From Glycomyces xiaoerkulensis (GTDB lineage: Bacteria; Actinomycetota; Actinomycetes; Mycobacteriales; Micromonosporaceae): a DNA stretch of 64,000 nt. How positions within the stretch are numbered: position 1 is the stretch's first letter; every line of letters starts with the position of its first letter. The stretch is from positions 372,001 through 436,000 of the forward strand of contig NZ_PGGV01000037.1 of NCBI RefSeq assembly GCF_002798405.1, read 5' to 3'. The position numbers and the translations under genes were made by a program. Shown piece by piece: positions 57,423-64,000 of the stretch. Under the pieces are notes generated by a model. That model was not told where the DNA came from and ran no database searches. It was given only the letters and a program-made list of their open reading frames with translations.

Positions 57423-58629
57423 CGGCCGGTTCCTCCGGGTCGATCTCGATGCGGAAGCGCCGGTCGACGTCGGCGACGACGTCGTCGACGTCGCTCTCGG
57501 CGTCGGTCCTGCGGTAGACGAGCGCCGAGAACATGCCCGAGTGCCAGGGGCCGCGCACCGTGTCGCCGGGGGCGACGTTGACGACCGCTCGGACGACGCC
57601 CGGGATATCGAGGGTCTCCTCGGAGGAGGAGACGTCGCGGACCGTGCCCGGGTGGAGCGGGAGCTGGCAGCGGACCATGACGCCGTCGGCCGCGACCGGG
57701 GCGAGCGTCGGCGTCCGCCCGGTCGCCGTCTTGACGCACGCGTCCCACTGGTCCACGCCGAACTGGACCAGCACCTGCTCGGGGATGCCGGCGCCGCCGG
57801 GCCTGCAGGAGATCTCTCCGACGTGGTAGTCGGAGCCTTCGCGAAGGACCTCCAGGTGCGTCACGCCGTCGCGCAGCCCCAGGGCCTCGACCGTACGGCG
57901 GTGCAGGTCCAGGACGATACGGTCCTGCTCGGATCCGACCGGCAGCGTGTAGGAGCCCATCATGACCTCGCCGCGCTGCAGGATCGGCTCGAAGTACTTC
58001 GAGGCAGCGGCGAACCGGACCTTGCCGTCGACGACGATCCCGTCGCAGTGGAACTCCTCGTCGATGTCGACCGCGCGCTCGACGATCAGCGGATGGGGGG
58101 ACCGCCGCAGGCGCTGGAGCACCGGATGCGAGCCGAGCGAGTCGAAGTGGCGCCGGTCGTCGATGCGCAGCACGGTGGTGGTGCCGCTGCCGAGGGCGGG
58201 TTTGACGATGATCGGGGTGTCCACTCCCGCTTCGAGCACCGAGTCGACGCCGCCGGCGATCCCGTGCGCCACGACCGGTACGCCGCGTTCGGCGAGGCGC
58301 CGCTTCATCGCGAACTTGTGCGAGAAGCGGTGGGCGATCTCGTAGTCGGGCCCCGGGAGCCCCAGGATCGAGCGCAGATAGCCGCCGGTCTGGAGGCTGC
58401 GCTCCGACGGCGAGGCGACGGCGTCGAACGGCCGGTCCCGGTGCAGTTCCATCGCGTGCCGGTAGACGGCCTTCATATCGGCGATGTCGTCGACGATGAT
58501 CAGGTGCGTCGAGGGCCGGTAGTGCTTCCGGTAGCCGGCTTCGGTGATGACCGTCAGCTCGACTTCGGGGTCGTTCTCGAGGCGCGCGATCGGGTCGACC
58601 TTCCCCGAGTTCACCAACAGGACGCGCAT
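57415..58629 (-). CDS. ATP-grasp ligase 1
   Basis: A 404-residue ATP-grasp protein. Motifs are HKFAMKRRLAERGVPVVAHG (~110), IIVKPALGSGTTTVLRI (ATP site, ~145) and IVERAVDIDEEFHCDGIVVD. The metal site is in THLEVLREGSDYHVGEISCR, then PGGAGIPE. The EISCRPGG ending is a variation on the usual E-x-N-x-R. It probably activates a different acyl donor from ligase 2. It starts 22 bp after the aminotransferase stop. Confidence 0.83.
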   Translation of the reverse strand: MRVLLVNSGKVDPIARLENDPEVELTVITEAGYRKHYRPSTHLIIVDDIADMKAVYRHAMELHRDRPFDAVASPSERSLQTGGYLRSILGLPGPDYEIAHRFSHKFAMKRRLAERGVPVVAHGIAGGVDSVLEAGVDTPIIVKPALGSGTTTVLRIDDRRHFDSLGSHPVLQRLRRSPHPLIVERAVDIDEEFHCDGIVVDGKVRFAAASKYFEPILQRGEVMMGSYTLPVGSEQDRIVLDLHRRTVEALGLRDGVTHLEVLREGSDYHVGEISCRPGGAGIPEQVLVQFGVDQWDACVKTATGRTPTLAPVAADGVMVRCQLPLHPGTVRDVSSSEETLDIPGVVRAVVNVAPGDTVRGPWHSGMFSALVYRRTDAESDVDDVVADVDRRFRIEIDPEEPADA

Positions 58630-58651
58630 GCCGTGCTCCTTTCCGGAGGTG

Positions 58652-59686
58652 CTAGATCGTTTCGAGAGCCCGTGCGAACGCCGCGAGTTCGTCTTCGATG
58701 GGAGTGGTGATGCGCAGGCCCGACACCCGTCCCGGCTCGGCGCCGTTGAAGGCCCGGACCACGAATCCGAGGTCGAGCAGCCGCTTGTGGATCGTGGAGG
58801 GGTCGTCGGCGGGCACGAATCGGTAGTGGACGGGGGCGCCGGCGAGGACCCCCAGAGGCGAGGCCTCCAGTGCCGCCTGCATCCCCTCGGCCTGCCGCAG
58901 CAGTCGCTCCCTGGTCTGGGCGGCCCATTCGGCCTCCGACAGCGCCGCCTGGGCGATGATCGAGTCGAGCAGCGACAGCGGCCAGGTGAGCTTCTCGTCC
59001 TCGAGGGCCGCGAGCAGTCGGCGGTTCCGCGTGCACAGCACCCCGGTCCGGATGCCGGCGACTCCGAACAGCTTCGTCGGCGACTGGAGGACCACGGCGT
59101 TGGGCAGGTCGAATCCCACCAGCGAGGAGTCGTGGTGCGGGCTGAAGACCAGGTACGACTCGTCGACGATGAGGGTCGAGTCGGGGCGGCTCCTGCACAG
59201 ATCGGCCAGCTCGGCGGTCGGAACGTAGGTCCCCAGCGGGTTGTTCGGGTTGGAGAGGATGACGAACCGGTGGCCCGACATGGCCGAGGCGAGCGCCGAC
59301 AGCCGGGTCGACGGCGACTCCTCCTCCGGTGCCGGCCCCGCGACGTGGTTGGGGAAGGCGGCGATGATGTCGGTGTAGTCGGGCGTCACCGCCGCGGTCG
59401 CGTTCGCCGGAAGAATCCTGGACAGCGTCCAGATGAATTCGGTGATGCCGCGCCCGGCGACGAGGTGTTCCTCCGGCACGCCGAGATGACGCGAATAGGC
59501 CGCGATGAAGCCCTCTTCGGCGCCGAAGGGATGGGCGGCCAGATCGGAGAATTCGAATTCCCGCACCACTCGCGCCGTCGCGGGCGGGGGGCCGTATCGG
59601 TTGACGCAGGTACTGAGATCGACGTAGTCATTCGCGCTCTGCAGATGGCGCAGGTCGCCACCCTGCCTTTGGAGCGGTGAGTGCAT
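58652..59686 (-). CDS. PLP-dependent aminotransferase (class I/II, HisC/CobD-like)
   Basis: A 344-residue fold-type I PLP enzyme. Parts are VAGRGITEFIWTLSRIL (cofactor phosphate region), ILSNPNNPLGTYVPTAEL, LIVDESYLVFSPHHD (Asp for the pyridine nitrogen, Tyr for O3'), the Schiff-base Lys in SPTKLFGVAGIRTGVLC (~206), and a C-terminal Arg in SGLRITTP. It is closest in pattern to histidinol-phosphate aminotransferase and threonine-phosphate decarboxylase-like enzymes. It begins the operon and probably makes the unusual amino acid or amine used by the ligases. Confidence 0.83.
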   Translation of the reverse strand: MHSPLQRQGGDLRHLQSANDYVDLSTCVNRYGPPPATARVVREFEFSDLAAHPFGAEEGFIAAYSRHLGVPEEHLVAGRGITEFIWTLSRILPANATAAVTPDYTDIIAAFPNHVAGPAPEEESPSTRLSALASAMSGHRFVILSNPNNPLGTYVPTAELADLCRSRPDSTLIVDESYLVFSPHHDSSLVGFDLPNAVVLQSPTKLFGVAGIRTGVLCTRNRRLLAALEDEKLTWPLSLLDSIIAQAALSEAEWAAQTRERLLRQAEGMQAALEASPLGVLAGAPVHYRFVPADDPSTIHKRLLDLGFVVRAFNGAEPGRVSGLRITTPIEDELAAFARALETI

Positions 59687-59995
59687 CGGTGGTGGCCCTT
59701 CAGCCTTGCCAATTTTCCTGGCGTTCGCTTTCTAGTCACCTCAGCGTAACGGTTCCTACCACTAGTGGGAGCGCACCCTCGGTTAGCCCAAAATCTGAGA
59801 TGGACAGTCTTTTCACGCTATTGGATAGCACTGAAGTGGTTATTGCAATTGGAGTGACATCGCGATCGGACCGCCAGTGGTTCACGATCGGCGATCGGAG
59901 GCGGGTGCGATTCCCGTTGCTTCCGGTGACGCTGCGACACCGCCGTCTACGGGTGGCTGCGGAGACGGGCGTGGAGTGGCACGGGCGCAGAAACA
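59687..59995. promoter_or_regulatory. Promoter region upstream of the ATP-grasp operon
   Basis: This gap is AT-rich compared with its surroundings (59,700-59,860: for example TTTTCACGCTATTGGATAGC and AAGTGGTTATTGCAATTGGAG). It must carry the operon promoter. I see no strong regulator palindrome except short ACCACTAGTGG-like (59,758-59,768). No coding region is supported. Confidence 0.4.
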
Positions 59996-60030
59996 TGAAT
60001 GCCCCGGGCCCAGTGGACCCGGGGCATTCA
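59996..60030 (-). terminator. 13-bp hairpin terminator after the BRCT-like gene
   Basis: TGAATGCCCCGGG and CCCGGGGCATTCA form a perfect 13-bp stem with a 9-nt loop. On the minus strand it is followed by TGTTTCT. It is 87 bp past the BRCT-like stop and matches an intrinsic terminator. Confidence 0.8.
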
Positions 60031-60116
60031 CGGTCGCGCCGATTCGCGGCTCGCGAACGTCGAGTGCGACGCTCGCGGTCCGCCGACCGATGCGGCCGCT
60101 CGGATGTTCGTCGACG

Positions 60117-60692
60117 CTACTTCTTGGCGCCGCTCATGCCGAAGATCGACTTGATGCGGGCCATGAAGCCCGGCTTGGGCGAGTGGGCCGGAGCCTCCTC
60201 GGCACCGGATTCCTCCGCCGTCGCCTCGGCCGCGTCGGTCTCGGACTCCTTCTCGACCTTGGGCGCCTCGGCCTGGGACGGAACGGCCCGCTCCGGCTCG
60301 GACTCGGGCTCGGCGGCCGGCTCGGGTTCGGACTCCTTCTCGGCCTCGGCGGCCGGTTCGGGCGCCGGTTCCGGTTCGGCCTCGGCGGCCGGCTCCGGCT
60401 CGGCTTCCTTTTCGGGCTCGGCCTCGGCGGCCGGCTCGGGGGTGTCGCCGCCGGCGAGCAGGTCCTTGAGTTCGGCCAGCTTGAGGACGGGCACTCCGGC
60501 CTCCTCGGCCTTCTTGATACGCGGCTCGGAGGGCTTCACCGTGTCGTCGACGACCAGGTGGGTCACGGTCTTGGTGAACTTCGCGGCTACCGAGACGTCG
60601 TCATCGCCGTCGGCGATGCTGCGGGCCTCTTCGGCCTCAGGGCCAGTGCCCAGGACGATAATCCGGATCTTCGCTCCCGTCTTCGTCGGCAC
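60117..60692 (-). CDS. BRCT-like domain with acidic Pro/Glu/Ala tail
   Basis: A 191-residue protein. Residues ~5-75 resemble a BRCT fold: IRIIVLGTGPEAEEARSIA, VAAKFTKTVTHLVVDDTVKP and AGVPVLKLAELKDLLAGG (the THLV strand is typical). The next ~90 residues are low-complexity Pro/Glu/Ala/Ser (EPAAEAEPE repeated). The end is basic (KPGFMARIKSIFGMSGAKK). BRCT domains bind phosphopeptides or DNA ends and usually belong to DNA repair proteins; the short free-standing form is unusual. The hairpin at 59,996-60,030 terminates it. Confidence 0.65.
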   Translation of the reverse strand: MPTKTGAKIRIIVLGTGPEAEEARSIADGDDDVSVAAKFTKTVTHLVVDDTVKPSEPRIKKAEEAGVPVLKLAELKDLLAGGDTPEPAAEAEPEKEAEPEPAAEAEPEPAPEPAAEAEKESEPEPAAEPESEPERAVPSQAEAPKVEKESETDAAEATAEESGAEEAPAHSPKPGFMARIKSIFGMSGAKK

Positions 60693-60881
60693 GGGGACCT
60701 CCCTTATTCGATGGTTAGCGGCTACAGGGGCACAACGGGCTTAAAGTCACGCTGACCGTAGCCTACCGTCCGGCCCGAACGGCCCTGACGAGCGGAGAGG
60801 ATCCGACCGGCGCGTCTACCGGGTTCTTTGGCGGAGCGCCGATTCCACCGGCCCGGTCGGGAGCCGCCGCGCGGCCGCCGG

Positions 60882-61550
60882 TCAGCGCCCGCGCATCTCC
60901 AGATCGGGAGGCATGGCGACCGGCACCACGAGGAAGACCTCCTCGTCCTCGTCGAAATCGAAGATGACCAGCTTCGAATGGCGCCCGAACAGCTCGTCCT
61001 CGATCCCCGGAGGTTCGTGCGGCGACCGGCGCACGTTGAGCAGATGCACCGTCCCGTCGTCCTCGGTCAGCTCCGCCTGGCCGGCGGCGGTGGTGACCGT
61101 CGACGTGCGGACCACGCAGACCTTGCCGATCAGGTCCCGGTGAGCGGTGGCCGGAGCCTCGGCGAAGACCTTCGACAGCGGCCTCGACAGCAGCTTCGCG
61201 CCCAGCATGCCGACCCCGATCCCCGCCACGAGCGTGGCCACCCCCGAGATCGTCCCGGGGACGGCGACCTCCTCGGCGTTGCGGATCCAAGTCGTGCCGA
61301 GCACCGTCACTATCCAGCCCAAGGTGATCCACAGTGACAACACCACCGTGAACGGAACCGCCCCGAACCCGAACGCCGACCAGATCGAACCGCCCGCCTC
61401 CACCTCGGCGTCGGAGTCGGTGCCGAAGTCGACGATGTCGACGTCCAACGCTCCCAAGATGACCGTCAACCAGTAGAGCACCACCAACAGCAGACCGAAC
61501 GAGAACACGATCGGAGGGAAGGATAGGGCTATGTCGAGGAACTCGCTCAT
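60882..61550 (-). CDS. NfeD/YqiJ-like membrane protein with OB-fold
   Basis: A 222-residue protein with three membrane helices (IVFSFGLLLVVLYWLTVILG, VPFTVVLSLWITLGWIVTVL, ISGVATLVAGIGVGMLGAKL) and a C-terminal β-barrel (DLIGKVCVVRTSTVTTAAGQ, then DDGTVHLLNVRRSP), as in YqiJ/NfeD-type partners of flotillins. No flotillin gene is visible in the window. It probably organises membrane microdomains or protects proteins in the membrane. The ATG is preceded by GGACC; the upstream extension lacks domain character. Confidence 0.72.
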   Translation of the reverse strand: MSEFLDIALSFPPIVFSFGLLLVVLYWLTVILGALDVDIVDFGTDSDAEVEAGGSIWSAFGFGAVPFTVVLSLWITLGWIVTVLGTTWIRNAEEVAVPGTISGVATLVAGIGVGMLGAKLLSRPLSKVFAEAPATAHRDLIGKVCVVRTSTVTTAAGQAELTEDDGTVHLLNVRRSPHEPPGIEDELFGRHSKLVIFDFDEDEEVFLVVPVAMPPDLEMRGR

Positions 61551-61746
61551 GGGTCGGTCCTTGTCTTCCGCTCGCGCGGGCGCAGGCGGGAGCGGCGGCG
61601 GACGGGCGGCACACTCCGGGCGGGACGGATTCGGGTCTGCGTCTAGGTTAATGCACGCGGCCGCGTGCCGGTAGGTTGCTCTCGAGCGACTATCCTGTGA
61701 CCGATGGAACAGCCCCGTCCGCGGGGGCGAGCCAAGAGGAGGTCCG

Positions 61747-64000
61747 GTGCCCGGTTTCCGCTCCGCGCTGGCGAGCGCGGCCGCAGGCTGCGACCTGGCC
61801 TCCGTCCGGCTCGAGGCCGCCCGGCGGCGGCTCGGGGCCGCCGCGTTCGAGACCCCAGTGGACCCGGCCGTCCTGGAGGCCGAGCGGCGGATCGCCGAGG
61901 CGGCCGAGGGCTCGGCCGCCCACCTGCGGGACGACCCCGAACTGCTGCACGCCGGATCCGTGATCCTCCACGAAGGACGGCGTTTCCCGCTGCTGGTGCC
62001 GTTCGGCTCGCGCGGCCACCTGGCCACCGGAGCCGATGCCCGCGCCGACGGGGTCGCGGCACTGGTCAGGGCCGCGATCCTGCACACGCTGGCGCACCGC
62101 GAACCCGGTGAGGTGCGGGTGGCCGGGATCGACGTGGCCACGCTCGGGGCGACGTTCGCCCCGCTGCGCCCCCTCACCGACGCCGGGGTCATCGAGCAGG
62201 TCGCGACCGACGCGCGGGGCGCCGCCGAAGTCGTCGCCGCCGCCGAGGCGCAGGTCGCCGACAGCATCGCCGGCCGCCGCACCGACCGGCTCCTGCTGGC
62301 GATCGCCTCCCTCGGCGAAGCCTCCCGGCCCCTGGTCGAGCGGGTCTACGCGCTGGCCCGCTCGGGGCTGGCGCACGGGGTGACCGTGCTGGGTGCGGGC
62401 CTGGACGAACTCCCGCAGGCGACGGTCATGCACCAGGTCGGCGACCACGTCGCGGTCGCCAATCCGCCGTCGGCGCCGATCTCGCGCGGGGAGCGGCTGG
62501 CGGTGCCGGCGGCCTGGCCCGAGCCCGCCGACCCGTCGTTCCTGGCCGGCGAGGCCGCGCGGCTTGCCGAGCGGGCGAAGGAGGCGGCGACGCTGACCTT
62601 CGACGACCTCATCCCGGACGTGCCGCTGTCGGAGGATCCCGCGAACGGCCTGGAGGTCCTCATCGGACGCGACGGGGCCGGGGAGGTGCGGCTGCGCTTC
62701 GACGACGCGACCCCGCACTGGATGGTCGGCGGCCGCACCGGCGGCGGCAAGACGGTGTTCCTGCTCGACGTCCTCTACGGCCTCGCCTCGCGCTACGCGC
62801 CGTCCGACCTGGCGCTGTTCCTGCTGGACTTCAAGGAGGGGGTGTCGTTCACCGAGTTCATCCCCACCGCCCGCGACGACACGTTCATCCCCCATGCCAG
62901 GGCCGTCGGCGTCGAGTCCGACCGCGAGTACGGCCTGGCGGTGCTGCGGAGCCTGAGCCGGGAGCTCACCGAGCGCTCGACGGTGATGAAGCGCCACGGC
63001 GTGTCCTCGTTCGCCGAGCTGCGCCGCCACGAGTCGTATCCGCGGATCGTGTGCGTGGCCGACGAGTTCCAGGTGCTGCTGGCCGGCAACGACCGGATCG
63101 CCGCCGAGGCGGTGGCGGTGCTGGAGAACCTGGCGCGCAAGGGCCGCTCCTACGGGGTGCACCTGGTGCTGGCCAGCCAGACGATCTCGGGCATCGAGGC
63201 GCTGTGGACCAAGAAGGACTCGATCTTCGGGCAGTTCCCGATGCGGGTGGCGCTGCCGGGCGCGAAGGCGATCCTCGAGGTCGGCAACGATGCCGCCGCC
63301 CGCATCTCGCTGGGGCAGGTGGTGCTCAATCCCGAGGGCGGGGCGAAGGGGGCCGACCGGACCGCGCGCTTCCCCGACGCCGACTCCGAGGTGATGGGGC
63401 GACTGCGCGAGCAGTTGCGCGGCGCGCACGCCGATTTCGGGCCGCCGCGCGTGTTCTACGGCTACCGGCCGGTCCACCTGGCCGAGACGCTGCCCGGCGA
63501 GCGGCGCCCGGGGCGGGCGCTGCTGGGCCGGGAGGTCTCGCTGCACCTCGAGGCGGCCGGGGTCGACCTGGACCGGCGGCCGGGCCGCCACCTGGCGGTC
63601 CTCGGATCCGACGCCGCCGGCGGGGAGGCCCTCGAGGCCGCCGCCGCGAGCCTGTCCCACCACTCCGCGCCGGGGCGGCGACTGTGGGCAGTGGACTTCA
63701 CCGGCCACGCGAAAGTACAGGATATATCCTATAGGATCGCGCCGGAAGAGTTCACCGCGAAGCTCGCCGAGGTTCCCGACGACACCGTCGTCCTCGCCTG
63801 GGGCCTGGACGCGGCCGGGCTCGACCGCGCCGGGCAGCACGCGCTGCGCGAGCTGCTGCGCAACGGCCCCGCCCGCGGCGTCCACCTGCTGGCCTGGTGG
63901 CGGATCTACCGCCGTTTCCTCGACGACATCGGCGGCACCGCCGGACGCGAGGACGTGGCCTGCTCGCTGATCCTCGACCTCCCCGGCTCCGAACTGGTCG
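61747..64000 (+). CDS. Soluble FtsK/SpoIIIE-type ATPase, 3' end outside window
   Basis: The first ~751 codons are present; the gene runs off the right edge. The start is a GTG with GAGGAGG 4 nt upstream. The N-terminal ~300 residues are helical and have no membrane segment (VRLEAARRRLGAAAFETPVD). The motor has Walker A GGRTGGGKT (~328) and Walker B RIVCVADEFQVLLAG (~435), with ENLARKGRSYGVHLVLASQT typical of FtsK/SpoIIIE. A second, degenerate ATPase-like domain begins near residue 615 (GRHLAVLGSDAAGGEALEAA). Lacking membrane helices, it is unlike chromosomal FtsK; related soluble forms pump DNA or proteins in other systems. Confidence 0.82.
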   Translation, partial: MPGFRSALASAAAGCDLASVRLEAARRRLGAAAFETPVDPAVLEAERRIAEAAEGSAAHLRDDPELLHAGSVILHEGRRFPLLVPFGSRGHLATGADARADGVAALVRAAILHTLAHREPGEVRVAGIDVATLGATFAPLRPLTDAGVIEQVATDARGAAEVVAAAEAQVADSIAGRRTDRLLLAIASLGEASRPLVERVYALARSGLAHGVTVLGAGLDELPQATVMHQVGDHVAVANPPSAPISRGERLAVPAAWPEPADPSFLAGEAARLAERAKEAATLTFDDLIPDVPLSEDPANGLEVLIGRDGAGEVRLRFDDATPHWMVGGRTGGGKTVFLLDVLYGLASRYAPSDLALFLLDFKEGVSFTEFIPTARDDTFIPHARAVGVESDREYGLAVLRSLSRELTERSTVMKRHGVSSFAELRRHESYPRIVCVADEFQVLLAGNDRIAAEAVAVLENLARKGRSYGVHLVLASQTISGIEALWTKKDSIFGQFPMRVALPGAKAILEVGNDAAARISLGQVVLNPEGGAKGADRTARFPDADSEVMGRLREQLRGAHADFGPPRVFYGYRPVHLAETLPGERRPGRALLGREVSLHLEAAGVDLDRRPGRHLAVLGSDAAGGEALEAAAASLSHHSAPGRRLWAVDFTGHAKVQDISYRIAPEEFTAKLAEVPDDTVVLAWGLDAAGLDRAGQHALRELLRNGPARGVHLLAWWRIYRRFLDDIGGTAGREDVACSLILDLPGSELV

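Noticed and set aside
59870-59940. tRNA-like sequence (GGGTGCGATTCCCG resembling a T-arm)
   Set aside because: No matching 5' acceptor strand, D-arm or anticodon stem-loop could be found.

Overview
This is a high-GC actinobacterial chromosome segment. Mycothiol synthase (mshD), an HspR-type HAIR operator upstream of clpB, PHO-box-like repeats near a phosphate transporter, GTG starts, densely overlapping operons and one probable leaderless promoter all fit a filamentous or related actinomycete. The family cannot be fixed from sequence alone. 

Layout. (1) About 1-13,740: most of an actinomycete integrative and conjugative element (AICE). It carries the 5' end of a tyrosine integrase, an excisionase, a DnaB-N/DUF3987-type replication protein, a remnant cytosine methyltransferase, an FtsK/TraB-type DNA translocase with transfer-associated membrane proteins, and a long minus-strand operon of small proteins (RRQRJ-type zinc protein, zinc knuckle, paralogous 66/67-residue proteins). 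The plus strand holds a cargo pair (HTH protein plus PP2C-like phosphatase) and a GntR regulator. A 256-bp dyad-symmetric array of TGGCCAAAA repeats lies between the cargo and the regulator. The right boundary is a displaced 3' fragment of tRNA-Ser(UGA), so the element sits in a tRNA-Ser gene whose intact copy should lie just left of the window. (2) 13.8-28.8 kb: mostly housekeeping genes (mshD, Nudix hydrolase, PiT transporter/DUF47, DinG-like helicase, AI-2E-family permease, GroES-like protein, tyrA, DUF885 metallopeptidase, a secreted DNRLRE-like protein, an AlkZ-like protein, a SPOUT methyltransferase, tRNA-Arg). (3) 29.0-40.2 kb: accessory genes. The main one is a tightly overlapping three-gene operon of a Nudix-winged-helix regulator, a nucleoside-phosphorylase/nucleosidase-fold protein and a membrane protein. 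The last two share a short SVGIQA module, and a perfect 23-bp palindrome lies in front. Next come a PH-domain protein, a patatin-like lipase followed by a membrane protein kinase, two small membrane proteins and a second PP2C-like phosphatase. (4) 40.3-46.8 kb: six overlapping genes (RibB, acyltransferase-TPR, MMPL transporter, unknown, SDR, SRPBCC) divergent from a MarR regulator across an operator cluster. (5) 46.8-52.3 kb: three exported or cell-wall proteins and clpB. (6) 52.4-59.7 kb: a likely small biosynthetic cluster (PLP aminotransferase, three ATP-grasp ligases, a GCS2-type ligase, an MFS exporter). (7) 60.1-64.0 kb: a BRCT-like acidic protein, an NfeD/YqiJ-like membrane protein and the start of a soluble FtsK/SpoIIIE-type ATPase.

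The two best candidates for undescribed systems are the Nudix-regulator/nucleosidase/membrane-protein operon (29.0-32.9 kb), which looks like a nucleotide-targeting conflict system, and the ATP-grasp/GCS2 cluster (52.4-59.7 kb), which looks like a ribosome- and NRPS-independent peptide-like pathway. Both are inferences from domain content and gene arrangement.
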